Position numbers and translations under genes: made by a program. The notes beneath the pieces were generated by a model. That model was given only the letters and a program-made list of their open reading frames with translations. It was not told the origin of the DNA and made no database searches. A stretch of DNA of 64,000 nucleotides, taken from positions 40,425 through 104,424 of the forward strand of contig MABD01000046.1 of the NCBI GenBank assembly GCA_002162955.1. Reading direction: 5' to 3'. Positions within the stretch are counted from its first letter, which is position 1. Each line of letters opens with the position of its first letter. Positions 29,681-38,467 of this stretch are shown one piece after another. Source of the DNA: Gammaproteobacteria bacterium 45_16_T64 (GTDB lineage Bacteria; Pseudomonadota; Gammaproteobacteria; Pseudomonadales; Ketobacteraceae).

Positions 29681-30847
29681 TTATTTATTAGTTTCAGCGA
29701 CAGGCTTTTTGAGTAAATTTTGCAGGCTAGGGAAGTCCTTAATAGACTTATAGTTATGAGCCATAAACAGGCCAATCAACAACCCTGATATCGATACGAT
29801 AATCTTAAGACTTTCGTTATAGAGGCTGATAAGCGGCATCGCAAATACGACAACGAGAAGAATAATCCACGAAGACTCCTTCTTCATCCAAGTAGACACA
29901 CGCACGCCAGCGATCCATTTCATCGCAAAATATACGCCGATATAGCTAAGTACATACCATATATACTGGATGTAAGGCGTATCTTTACTCGCGACCAACG
30001 TAAGCGCTACACCAAGCATATTAAGAACAATTAGATGCATATAAAGAAAAGTTAACGACGATTGGCCATAAAATGTCGCTACGTTTCGCAATGGTAGCCG
30101 TTCAAACGGTACCGATCGAACAATAATAAAGGCGACACAGGTAATAAACGTAACGACAAGAAAATGCTCAATTGACATATCCCATTTATCGTAAAAATCA
30201 TCGATGCCATACTGATTAAGCATGACCAACGAGGCGGCAACACAGATACCCGCTATCAGATAATTCCATTTCAACTGAGCGAAATAACAAAACACACCTA
30301 ACGGAAACATAAAGAGCCAAGGAAACAGCGGGAACCCCACAGTAACCAACGGATCACCGTCCTTTCTTAGGTGTGATGGAACATAATCAGCATGGGGAAA
30401 GAGGATATTGCCCCCTGTCCACTCCGGAAACCACGTATCGTGAGCAACCTTTACTAAAAATATCGCCATGGATGCGAATAAATATAGGACCCACCGGTCC
30501 TTAAAGAACCTGTGCATGAATAACAATAAGATACAACCCAGCATAATGATTTGAACAATTTCGAGTCTAAAATCAAACAACCATTGCGGATGCCAAATGG
30601 ATGTAAATGTTAGACCTACAAAAAATAGGATCAGAAAATAGGCTAACAGATAGGAGGTTGGGCGCCGTTCAGCTTGAAATATCGTCGTAACACCCGAAGC
30701 CGTAAAAAATAGACAGGTAAAGAAATGTAAGAGGATATAGATGTAAAAAGAAGCTTTGTCATCAGGGTTAAGCACTAGCGTGTGACCCGGAACCATCACT
30801 AAACAACCAATACCCTTCATATAGTCAAGATTTGCAACCCTACTCAT
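29681..30847 (-). CDS. Membrane-bound acyltransferase (acyltransferase-3 / HGSNAT-like)
   Basis: A 388-residue protein with about ten transmembrane segments. The N-terminus reads NLDYMKGIGCLVMVPGHT, matching the pattern at the start of acyltransferase-3 and DUF1624 (heparan-alpha-glucosaminide acetyltransferase-like) proteins, where a basic residue and a membrane-embedded His (His22 here) are conserved. It is the first gene of the NRPS operon and ends 15 bp before NRPS-C, so O- or N-acylation of the peptide or a precursor at the inner membrane is a reasonable guess, but the acyl donor and target are unknown. Family placement rests on the N-terminal motif and topology only. Confidence 0.65.
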   Translation of the reverse strand: MSRVANLDYMKGIGCLVMVPGHTLVLNPDDKASFYIYILLHFFTCLFFTASGVTTIFQAERRPTSYLLAYFLILFFVGLTFTSIWHPQWLFDFRLEIVQIIMLGCILLLFMHRFFKDRWVLYLFASMAIFLVKVAHDTWFPEWTGGNILFPHADYVPSHLRKDGDPLVTVGFPLFPWLFMFPLGVFCYFAQLKWNYLIAGICVAASLVMLNQYGIDDFYDKWDMSIEHFLVVTFITCVAFIIVRSVPFERLPLRNVATFYGQSSLTFLYMHLIVLNMLGVALTLVASKDTPYIQYIWYVLSYIGVYFAMKWIAGVRVSTWMKKESSWIILLVVVFAMPLISLYNESLKIIVSISGLLIGLFMAHNYKSIKDFPSLQNLLKKPVAETNK

Positions 30848-31153
30848 TCTGCCTAACCTATACTTCTTATTATTATTTGAGCAAATTGACTTTGCTTCTT
30901 TTCTATTTCATGGCCAAAAAACGTCTAAAAACAACTACTTTCAACTAATAGACACATAAAATAGCGCAATGCTCATATTACCATCATTGCTATAGAAGTA
31001 TATCGTCACGCTCATCAATACGTCGTTAGATGTGACACAAGACCAAATAGACCTAGCGATGACAAAATAACCGCAAGCCCTCTAAACATACATACCTGAA
31101 GTATCAGATTATCGGCCAAGCATTAACATACTGCTTAGCCGATATAACCTAGA
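30848..31153. other. Intergenic gap upstream of the NRPS operon
   Basis: This 306-bp gap lies between the NRPS operon start (minus strand) and the stop of the RoxA-like gene. It must contain the NRPS promoter, but I find no convincing -35/-10 pair; the best is TTGATG-N18-TATAGC on the minus strand near 30990-31020. A 6-bp inverted repeat (AGCAAA-TTGAC-TTTGCT) lies at 30880-30896 in the leader. I see no Fur box. A larger hairpin at 31110-31144 is listed separately. Confidence 0.5.
31110..31144 (-). terminator. Hairpin after the RoxA-like gene
   Basis: Two 13-bp arms (TATCGGCCAAGCA and TGCTTAGCCGATA) pair with one C-A mismatch around a 9-nt loop, ten bases past the stop codon at 31154. There is no clear U-tract, so it may act as a weak terminator or an mRNA-stabilising 3' end. 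Confidence 0.45.
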
Positions 31154-33238
31154 TTATAGTGTTTTAAGATATTCAATAAGAGCGAAGCGCTCATCATCTG
31201 TCAACACCGAGGTAAACTGATGCCCTTGGTTCCCCTGGCTATATAGGTGTGTATTATAGATTTTTCTATTTTCTATTTGCTCATCTGTAACCGTTGGTGG
31301 GAATATAATATTCCACGCAGCGAGTACATTACCAAATATCGCCTTTAGAATACCCAACAACCATGGTTCAGCATGCTTATCCCTCTTGCTGCAGGTAATA
31401 CCCGGAAACAGCATTGGTGAACGCTGCTCACAGGCAACTTCCTGATACTTCCAACCAAGCCTTTCATCATCAAAAGCGCGTGCCAAGTTTGTATCAAACC
31501 CCATTATGGCAACACCCTCTACTCCCTCAGGCTTCTCGGCAGACTGACGCTCCCAGATAGGTTTTCTGTCCTCAGGCTTTAGTACTTCCCAAATATTGGG
31601 TACAGAACCATTGTGGAAATACGGCGCAGACGCCCAGACACCATATAACGGCTGAGCCAGATACCCTAATTCACGGTCACCCCGTAAACGTTTTTGGTTT
31701 TGCGGTCCGCAATCATTGTCTGTGCCCTTAGTCGCGGGGTAACCAAAGAAATTCCTCGACCCTGCACGCAACATAGCCTCATTATTGGTTAACGCACGAC
31801 GTTCATCCGTTCCTATAATATCGAGGGGAACAATGTAAGACGCCATCCCTTCTAATTCTGGGGTCGCTAGGTAATCAGTATCATTAACGTATCGCGGTGC
31901 ATACGCACCATGACAGCTTGCACATGTTCCATTACCCTGAGGTTTATCAATGTCAATATTGTTATCATCTTCCCAAAGATCTAATTCATGAAATATCACA
32001 GCTCCCTCTTCTGCTAACTCAGTATCCACTGGGTAAGGGTATTTAGGCGCTTTTAACGTCTCAATCCATCGGTTCATTTCAGGTCCATGATCTCTCATCC
32101 AATCCCTCGCTTCACTTCCCAAGTCACCCGTAAAGGAACCGAACAGGCCTAAAAATGGCGAGTAGAAAACGGCATCAACACGAGGTGCATCCATTGGAAA
32201 TAAACCATCAACGAATTTTACTGGCCTGTGACCCATGCTCCACCACGTTGGGGAATCCATACTTCCAGTAGAGCCTGACCCTAAAATCCCTAGAATATCA
32301 GGTATGGATGGCAAGCCTTTTTCAGGAAAAATAAACGCGATATTTACTGCACTGGCATTATTCGTTCCCCGCACTTGCGTAAGATTGAGAGGGGTCACAG
32401 CAGACGCAAGGTACCCCAGCGGTAACATATCCCGTAAGAATAGATTCAAATCTGTAGCACTCGAACCACCAAATAAAAACCCTAAGCCTTCTCCTTCTTC
32501 AGGGGTACCGACTTCACCACTATGACACCCGTGACAGGTTACACCAATTTTTGCACTCCAGCTGCCATCAGGTTTACGCATCTGTGTGAACATTTCAGGA
32601 AGCTGACCAGAACCACCTTCGGTATCGTTGGGATCTTCTCCAGGTAATGGATAGGGGTTTCGTCCAATGGACAGGCCCGAGCCATACCGATTGGTAACCA
32701 ACTCATCAAAGTTTTCGGGTCTTTCATTATATCCCCCCCAAATTTCCCATAATTTATTATATTGTGTTGCACTAAATACAGAGATTCCTCCGACTGCTTC
32801 CGGTGAGTTATATTTTGAACCCGCGAATAATGCAGAGACATCTTCACTACCAGTGTCCATCAACCCCTCTCCGCGATAAAAAACATCTCGAAGTTCACCG
32901 CAAGTTTCAGGCGTACCTATCTCCTGTACCGCTTCTTCATCAACATGGCAATCCCGCCAGTAAGCATTGAAATGCACCGCCTTTCCATCACTCACTCCTG
33001 GTTGCACTAATGAACGTGGGTCAACGGGTAAAATCGCACTATCATCTTTGCCGTAACAATAATCCCATATTGCTAGCCCCCCATGACTACTGCCTAAAAG
33101 CGCATCAGGGTCATCATCATATACAAACCCATTAGAAGAGTATGCTGCCCCATGCATCAATAACGTTAAGAGTACAACGAAGGTTCTCATCTTTTTACAG
33201 AGCACCTCTCTGCCTTGCAAAACCTCATTCATATTCAT
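31154..33238 (-). CDS. Secreted dihaem c-type cytochrome, RoxA/RoxB rubber-oxygenase-like
   Basis: A 694-residue protein with two CxxCH haem-attachment motifs, CHGCH at 235-239 and CASCH at 439-443. The ~204-residue spacing, total length and CASCH second motif match RoxA/RoxB rubber oxygenases (about 680 residues, hemes roughly 200 apart). A PYFHNGSVPN motif (539-548) is of the CcpA/MauG superfamily kind. The N-terminus holds a signal peptide (hydrophobic 20-33, cleavage near AAYS); the ATG at 33190 would give a shorter classical signal, but the ATG at 33238 has GGA eight bases upstream. RoxA-type enzymes cleave C=C bonds of polyisoprene outside the cytoplasm. That this copy cleaves an isoprenoid is inference; a dihaem peroxidase relative is the alternative. 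An AraC-type regulator is divergently transcribed next to it. Confidence 0.75.
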   Translation of the reverse strand: MNMNEVLQGREVLCKKMRTFVVLLTLLMHGAAYSSNGFVYDDDPDALLGSSHGGLAIWDYCYGKDDSAILPVDPRSLVQPGVSDGKAVHFNAYWRDCHVDEEAVQEIGTPETCGELRDVFYRGEGLMDTGSEDVSALFAGSKYNSPEAVGGISVFSATQYNKLWEIWGGYNERPENFDELVTNRYGSGLSIGRNPYPLPGEDPNDTEGGSGQLPEMFTQMRKPDGSWSAKIGVTCHGCHSGEVGTPEEGEGLGFLFGGSSATDLNLFLRDMLPLGYLASAVTPLNLTQVRGTNNASAVNIAFIFPEKGLPSIPDILGILGSGSTGSMDSPTWWSMGHRPVKFVDGLFPMDAPRVDAVFYSPFLGLFGSFTGDLGSEARDWMRDHGPEMNRWIETLKAPKYPYPVDTELAEEGAVIFHELDLWEDDNNIDIDKPQGNGTCASCHGAYAPRYVNDTDYLATPELEGMASYIVPLDIIGTDERRALTNNEAMLRAGSRNFFGYPATKGTDNDCGPQNQKRLRGDRELGYLAQPLYGVWASAPYFHNGSVPNIWEVLKPEDRKPIWERQSAEKPEGVEGVAIMGFDTNLARAFDDERLGWKYQEVACEQRSPMLFPGITCSKRDKHAEPWLLGILKAIFGNVLAAWNIIFPPTVTDEQIENRKIYNTHLYSQGNQGHQFTSVLTDDERFALIEYLKTL

Positions 33239-33522
33239 TTTTATTATCCATCATTGGTTTCGATTTCTTATTTCGCCCTCTTCCATCACGTCGGTAGCGA
33301 AATCATCTGAGTATATTGATATTGGATCAATATTCATGCAATATCGAAACAAGCCAACATCATTCAGTTTCGCGCCATTCCCCTTGATTTGACGCAATTC
33401 GGTACGGTAAAGAACTAGCTTTAGTTCACGAAACTACTTACCATTAAAAGTATAAAATGATTTCGATTTGTTGTGTTTTAAAACTACCTTAATCATTTAT
33501 ATACAATAATAAAAGGTGGCCT
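33239..33522. promoter_or_regulatory. Divergent control region with inverted repeats
   Basis: This 284-bp region separates the RoxA-like gene from the AraC-type gene. It holds a perfect 8-bp inverted repeat (ATATTGAT-ATTGG-ATCAATAT, 33314-33334) and an inverted pair GTTTCGAT (33257-33264) and ATCGAAAC (33344-33351), with further TTTCG or CGAAA copies nearby. These are candidate sites for the adjacent AraC-type regulator. An SD (AAGGTGG) precedes the ATG at 33523. Confidence 0.4.
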
Positions 33523-34509
33523 ATGAATACCTATATTGATAAGAAATACATAGAATTGTATGTGGAGTATATTGAGTCTTGCGGTGCTAATGTCAAGAAA
33601 TCCACATGGGCACACATCCATCACGACACGTTAATAAATGGTGGTGACTACGTTTCTTTTTCACTAATAAGAAGTCTGAAAAATGAATTTTCAGACATAA
33701 CTAACGCCCCCGAATTCCCTTTCCGACTCGGTTACCACATGGGCAACAACCTAAACACTCATCTCGAATACTTACTACGATCCTGCGCAGATATTGAGGA
33801 CATACTCACCATATCGAACAAATTCCATCATGTACGTAGTAACGTTATGGCATTAGATTATCAAACTAACGAAAATGGAATTGAGCTAGAATTGCTGAAC
33901 ATTATGGCCAGCGACGACTTTATCTTACCGATGCTATTCTCCAGCGCCGCACTCTATCATCAATTTATTAAAAACACGTTCAATATCAACAACCAAATAC
34001 TCTTAACACTATTTGTTGAGTCAAAAAAACCCGATTACTTTGAAAAAATTGAGAACACCGTACCTTTTATCATTGAGTTCGAACATTCTAAAAATAGAAT
34101 ACTATTTGATTCCAGCTTGCTATCACTAAGAAACCCCTTATATGACAATCGCTTAAAATACTTACTTATGAACAATGTCAGTGAGAAACTTGATCATATT
34201 TCCCCACCTGATTTATTTAGAGAGCAAGTAAAAAAACTATTGATAAGATCCGCACCAAATTATTTAAATGCAGAAAAAACAGCGCAGCAACTCAACATAT
34301 CCAAACGCACCTTGTCTCGCCGTCTCAAGCAAGAAGGTTCGACATTTATCGGCATCCTCAATGATATCCGAATCGTCAAAGCAAAATCCTACCTTGGGCA
34401 AGGCATGTCTATTCGAGATACTGCAGACCAACTAGGTTATGAAAGCTGTAGCAGCCTAATTAATCTTCTTAAAAAGCACCCTACCACAGAGACACACCCC
34501 ACCCCTTAA
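33523..34509 (+). CDS. AraC-family transcriptional regulator (OruR/Arabinose_bd type)
   Basis: A 328-residue protein. The N-terminal ~200 residues fit the ligand-binding half seen in OruR- and MmsR-like AraC regulators (FRLGYHMGNNLNTHLEYLLR is typical). The C-terminal part holds two helix-turn-helix motifs, with AEKTAQQLNISKRTLSRRLK and IRDTADQLGYESCSSL recognisable. The last motif normally continues as a phenylalanine- and arginine-rich helix ending in a P-x-x-Y-R stretch; here it becomes LLKKHPTTETHPTP and stops, so the C-terminus is slightly short or degenerate. It is divergent from the RoxA-like gene and likely controls it (inference). Its stop is six bases from the convergent GMC gene stop. 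Confidence 0.85.
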   Translation: MNTYIDKKYIELYVEYIESCGANVKKSTWAHIHHDTLINGGDYVSFSLIRSLKNEFSDITNAPEFPFRLGYHMGNNLNTHLEYLLRSCADIEDILTISNKFHHVRSNVMALDYQTNENGIELELLNIMASDDFILPMLFSSAALYHQFIKNTFNINNQILLTLFVESKKPDYFEKIENTVPFIIEFEHSKNRILFDSSLLSLRNPLYDNRLKYLLMNNVSEKLDHISPPDLFREQVKKLLIRSAPNYLNAEKTAQQLNISKRTLSRRLKQEGSTFIGILNDIRIVKAKSYLGQGMSIRDTADQLGYESCSSLINLLKKHPTTETHPTP

Positions 34510-34515
34510 TAGAAC

Positions 34516-36144
34516 TTATACCGCCAATGCCTGCTCCTGTATTCGTGATTTTCCTAAAATCATGTCTACAGCTTTCTCTGCGATCATAACAACAGGGGCA
34601 TTCGTGTTACCTCCAATTATCGTTGGCATAATAGAAGCATCGACAACCCGTAACCCTTCAACCCCCTTTACTCGCAGCTGAGAGTCAACAACAGCCATTC
34701 CGTCAGTGCCCATCTTGCAACTACCCACAGGGTGATACACCGTGTCCGATCGCTCTCTTAGTATTTTTCGAATATCTTCATCAGTATTCACATCAGCGGT
34801 AAACATATCCTGTTTCATCCAACGGGAAATTGCCGGTGCTTTCATTATTTTATCTGCGATTTTATAGCCTTTCACCAACACATCCAAATCCCCATCGTCC
34901 TTAAGAAACGCTGGATCGATTGCGGGAGCATCATCCGGGTTAGCGCTGACGAGAGAGACTGCCCCTCGACTGGTAGGACGCAGTACGCACACATGACAAG
35001 AGTAGCCTTGATTAAAATGCAGTTTTCGACCATGGTCATCCACCAAAGCAGTCACTAGATGTAATTGGATATCGGGGGCTTGTAGGTCGGGGTTAGTTTT
35101 AAGGAATGCCCCCGCTTCTGCAAAGTTGGATGCCCATAATCCACGACGATGCCGACGATAGGTTTTTATCACCTTAATAGCCCGCCCTATTCCACCCAAA
35201 GTAAATCCGAAAGTATCTGGGCTAGGCGTCGTATAACCAAAAACAAAGTCGGGGTGATCTTGCAAATTCTTTCCTACACCCGGCAAATGATTAACAACCG
35301 GAATATTATGCTGAGATAATTCGTTTTGGTCCCCCACACCAGAAAGCATCAGGATTTGTGGTGACTGAAAGGCACCAGCGGACAGAATAATTTCTTTATT
35401 GGCACGGATGCACTGAATTTCATCACCCTGCTGAAATTCAACTTCTACCGCCCGCTTATCCTTGAAATGGATTCGTCTCACTAGCGCGTTAGTTTCAACC
35501 CGCAAGTTTTTACGCTTACCCATATGAGGAAAGAGAAATGCTCTTGCCGTACTGCAACGCTCCCCATTGCGCTGAGTGACTTGAAAAACACCGGCTCCTT
35601 CCTGATGCTCACCATTAAAATCATCCAAGATTGGAATATCACATTGCTTAGCCGCATTGAGAAAGTAATCATGAAAAGGGCTGTCAGTACGGCTATCGCT
35701 TACGGTAAGCGGTCCATGATTGCCGTGAAATCCGTTGCTAATACGCTCATTGTTCTCGCTTAAACGAAAATAGGGCAATACATCTTGATATGACCACCCT
35801 TCGTTCCCTAATGCAGCCCAATGATCATAATCAGAATGATGCCCCCTGATATACACCATCGCATTAATGGCTGATGAGCCCCCAAGACACTTTCCCCTTG
35901 GCTGAAACCCTTGCCGTCCCGCTAGCCCTTCCTGTGGCGTTGTCTCTAGCACCCAGTTATTCCAGGGTTTCGACAGCATCGCCACCGCCCCTGTCGGCAC
36001 ATTAACCGCCATGCTATCACCACCTCCACCTGCTTCTAACAAGCATACGGTGTTATTACTATCTTCACTTAATCGCCCTGCCAACACACAACCGGCAGAG
36101 CCACCACCAATCACGACATAATCACACACATCATCCACGTACAT
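34516..36144 (-). CDS. GMC-family FAD-dependent alcohol dehydrogenase/oxidase
   Basis: A 542-residue glucose-methanol-choline oxidoreductase. The N-terminus carries the FAD dinucleotide fold VVIGGGSAGCVLAGRL and the GMC signature GKCLGGSSAINAMVYIRG. The C-terminal catalytic pair is visible: His near 471 in TVYHPVGSCKMG and Asn in GGNTNAPVVMIAEKA near 514. Length and motifs are those of the AlkJ/choline-dehydrogenase group, which oxidises primary alcohols to aldehydes and passes electrons to quinone. No signal peptide. It is divergent from the hydrolase-oxidase operon across a 221-bp control region with two dyad operators, so the two sides may be co-regulated. A role in oxidising an alcohol made by the neighbouring enzymes is inference. 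Confidence 0.93.
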   Translation of the reverse strand: MYVDDVCDYVVIGGGSAGCVLAGRLSEDSNNTVCLLEAGGGGDSMAVNVPTGAVAMLSKPWNNWVLETTPQEGLAGRQGFQPRGKCLGGSSAINAMVYIRGHHSDYDHWAALGNEGWSYQDVLPYFRLSENNERISNGFHGNHGPLTVSDSRTDSPFHDYFLNAAKQCDIPILDDFNGEHQEGAGVFQVTQRNGERCSTARAFLFPHMGKRKNLRVETNALVRRIHFKDKRAVEVEFQQGDEIQCIRANKEIILSAGAFQSPQILMLSGVGDQNELSQHNIPVVNHLPGVGKNLQDHPDFVFGYTTPSPDTFGFTLGGIGRAIKVIKTYRRHRRGLWASNFAEAGAFLKTNPDLQAPDIQLHLVTALVDDHGRKLHFNQGYSCHVCVLRPTSRGAVSLVSANPDDAPAIDPAFLKDDGDLDVLVKGYKIADKIMKAPAISRWMKQDMFTADVNTDEDIRKILRERSDTVYHPVGSCKMGTDGMAVVDSQLRVKGVEGLRVVDASIMPTIIGGNTNAPVVMIAEKAVDMILGKSRIQEQALAV

Positions 36145-36291
36145 TCCCTCTCACAACAACCCCTTTCCATCTATCAACACCTTAGTGAAACAATAATACA
36201 CATTTCGTCTCACTGACTCAACCCAGAGAGGGCATTTAGAACCCTATCAAATTACAGCTACATTTCTTAACTATCCATTGTAAACAGTTGT

Positions 36292-36338
36292 TTGACAATG
36301 CTCATTGTCAGTAATTAGGATGACAACGTATATTGTCA
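36292..36338 (+). promoter_or_regulatory. Promoter overlapped by two TGACAA-N6-TTGTCA operators
   Basis: A TTGACA box (36292-36297) and TAGGAT (36316-36321) with an 18-bp spacer form a good sigma-70 promoter reading toward the hydrolase. Two dyads of identical pattern overlap it: TGACAATGCTCATTGTCA (36293-36310, an 8-bp perfect palindrome around CT) covers the -35 and spacer, and TGACAACGTATATTGTCA (36321-36338) follows the -10. The centres are 28 bp apart. This geometry is typical of a repressor of the TetR class; the TetR gene ending this operon (40405) is the first candidate. Confidence 0.7.
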
Positions 36339-36365
36339 AATAATAAGAATATGGATGGACTACCA

Positions 36366-38441
36366 ATGAACCAATCAAGACCACAAGGACGCATCACTCG
36401 TTTCGTAATCTCACTATTTTCAATCATGTTGTTAACAGCATGCGCCGGCGAAAACGCATCGAACACAGATTCATCCAGCGCTGAATCTAGCGCTGCTGCC
36501 GACAACACACAGTCAGAAATTATTGATAACCCAAACGTAGTCGAAGACGGGTATTCAACAGCAGATGAAGAAGTAAATACCTATTACCGGCGTGACGCGG
36601 ACTACCCAAACGCCGTCGACCTGCCACTACAGTTCATTACCACCAAAGGCGGCAAGAAACTTAGCGTGCGCGTCACGTTGCCAGGTGACAAAGACGGAAA
36701 CCCGCTAGAGGGCCCTTTCCCCGTAATCCTTACCCAATCGGGATACAACACCAATTTATTAAGTTACATGTTCCTTGGCTCTGAAGGTTTCGCAATGATG
36801 GGGCTAACTGACGCATATATTGTTAGACGAGGTTACGCACAAGTTGCGGTAGATGCACTTGGCACCGGTGCCTCTGAAGGTGGTTGGGAGCTACTGGGGG
36901 AGGATGAACAAATTGGTTTTGCCGACGCTGTTGATTGGGCACACAACCAACCTTGGGTGAATGGAAAACTTGGTGTAGCGGGCGTATCTTACATGGCAAT
37001 TAGCTCACTATTTGCAGCCCAACGAAGGCCGGATTCTGTTGATGCAGTATTTGCCTTACTACCCATGGGCGATGCCATGCGTGGCACGGTAGGTATCGGC
37101 GGCTTACTCAACGGTGTTTTCATGAGCACATGGATGTCGATTACCCATCTAACTTCCACACAGAATATTCCCGCCATGCTTGCGAATCCGCAGCACACGG
37201 CCCAACTAATGGCAGCGACACAAGAGCACATTGACCATGTCGATATTCACCACGTTCCCATGATAGAAAATGCTCTCGATGGCGCACCCAAATACAGCTA
37301 CGACGGCGAATTTTGGCAAACGCGTTCCCCCATGGCGAATATCGATAAAGTCACAGCGCCCACATTTATTTTTGGTGCGTTGAACGATTTATTTCAGCGC
37401 GGCGCTCCCATGCTCTATGAACGATTAAGTGATAATGGTGTAGATTCTCACTTGGTTGTTTACAGTGGAACTCATCTAATCAATTTCCTAAAATCCCATG
37501 TCGCTAGTGGTGAGCAAGTCCCTGCAATCGACTTTTTACTCCTACAGTGGTTTGATAAACACCTCAAAGGAATGGATACCAAAACCGAAAAACTCCCCCC
37601 TGTAATCCAATACGTCAAAAACTATCCGACAGAAAGCACCCCTGCGGAATTTCAAAATGACAGTTATGCGACAGCAGCGAAATGGCCACACCCTTTACTG
37701 TCACCAGAACGTTGGTATCTCCATGGTGATGGCAGCCTTACCCAAACGAAACCCACTGAACCGGAACCTCATTTTACAATGCGTAACCCAGAACACCCCG
37801 TGGGTGGAGCTCGTAATGCAAACGGATTGCTCGTATTTGACATCACCCTTAACGACGGCACCAAGTGCTCTAGCAGCTATGAACAATGGACGCTAGGTTT
37901 AGTGATTCCTGAACCCTGTTATTACGATAGCAACCTTTCAGAACAGGAGCGCGTGCTATTTGATTCCGACACAATGGAGGAGGATTACTATATCAACGGC
38001 CCAATACAAGCTGACATATGGATTGATAGTACCGTTACCGATGCCGTCGTCGCCGTACAAGTTGAAGAGGTCTTTGGTGATAGATCTCTCCCTATCAGTA
38101 ACGGACAACTCTTGGCGTCTAAACGCGCTGTTGATATTTCCCGCTCACGCATTATCAATAATGACATGATACAACCTTATCATTATTTTACCGAAGCAAC
38201 GTCAGAGCCTCTTGTACCTGGTGAGGTAATCAAAATGCAAATTGAGATATTCCCAACAAGTGCAATTATCCGCAAGGGGAATAAATTACGCATTGCTATT
38301 AGTCCAAGTAATCAAGCGCAAGGCATTATGAATTACCCGCTTCAAGCCGCAGCTGAAGGAGGCATCACTACTATTCATAACAGTCCAGAATATCCCTCTA
38401 GCATTGTACTACCAATAGTACCGACTAGCGCTCTAGACTAA
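36366..38441 (+). CDS. Lipoprotein alpha/beta-hydrolase, CocE / X-Pro dipeptidyl-peptidase (S15) family
   Basis: A 691-residue protein from the ATG at 36366, which has GGA six bases upstream; an ATG at 36351 is also in frame, and a TTG at 36333 lies inside an operator. The N-terminus is a lipoprotein signal with lipobox LLTAC (Cys26), and the next residues do not include the Asp that retains lipoproteins in the inner membrane. The CocE/S15 fold shows a nucleophile motif GVSYMA (Ser208), Asp341 in ALNDLF and His370 in SGTHL, plus a C-terminal jelly-roll typical of the family (RKGNKLRIAISPS). Family members hydrolyse acyl esters or amides, including cocaine, antibiotics and peptides; the substrate here is unknown. 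It heads an operon with the FAD oxidase 26 bp downstream. Confidence 0.88.
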   Translation: MNQSRPQGRITRFVISLFSIMLLTACAGENASNTDSSSAESSAAADNTQSEIIDNPNVVEDGYSTADEEVNTYYRRDADYPNAVDLPLQFITTKGGKKLSVRVTLPGDKDGNPLEGPFPVILTQSGYNTNLLSYMFLGSEGFAMMGLTDAYIVRRGYAQVAVDALGTGASEGGWELLGEDEQIGFADAVDWAHNQPWVNGKLGVAGVSYMAISSLFAAQRRPDSVDAVFALLPMGDAMRGTVGIGGLLNGVFMSTWMSITHLTSTQNIPAMLANPQHTAQLMAATQEHIDHVDIHHVPMIENALDGAPKYSYDGEFWQTRSPMANIDKVTAPTFIFGALNDLFQRGAPMLYERLSDNGVDSHLVVYSGTHLINFLKSHVASGEQVPAIDFLLLQWFDKHLKGMDTKTEKLPPVIQYVKNYPTESTPAEFQNDSYATAAKWPHPLLSPERWYLHGDGSLTQTKPTEPEPHFTMRNPEHPVGGARNANGLLVFDITLNDGTKCSSSYEQWTLGLVIPEPCYYDSNLSEQERVLFDSDTMEEDYYINGPIQADIWIDSTVTDAVVAVQVEEVFGDRSLPISNGQLLASKRAVDISRSRIINNDMIQPYHYFTEATSEPLVPGEVIKMQIEIFPTSAIIRKGNKLRIAISPSNQAQGIMNYPLQAAAEGGITTIHNSPEYPSSIVLPIVPTSALD

Positions 38442-38467
38442 TTCTCTAGCCAAATAATTCACTTAAA

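Noticed and set aside
1..30847. NRPS cluster as a siderophore locus
   Set aside because: I see no Fur box upstream, no TonB-dependent receptor, no aryl-acid or hydroxamate genes and no iron reductase in the window. Interface-type domains alone do not prove it.
34400..34509. Frameshift at the end of the AraC-type regulator
   Set aside because: The second helix-turn-helix is readable to its end and only the last helix is short. I could not find a continuing frame that restores the consensus.
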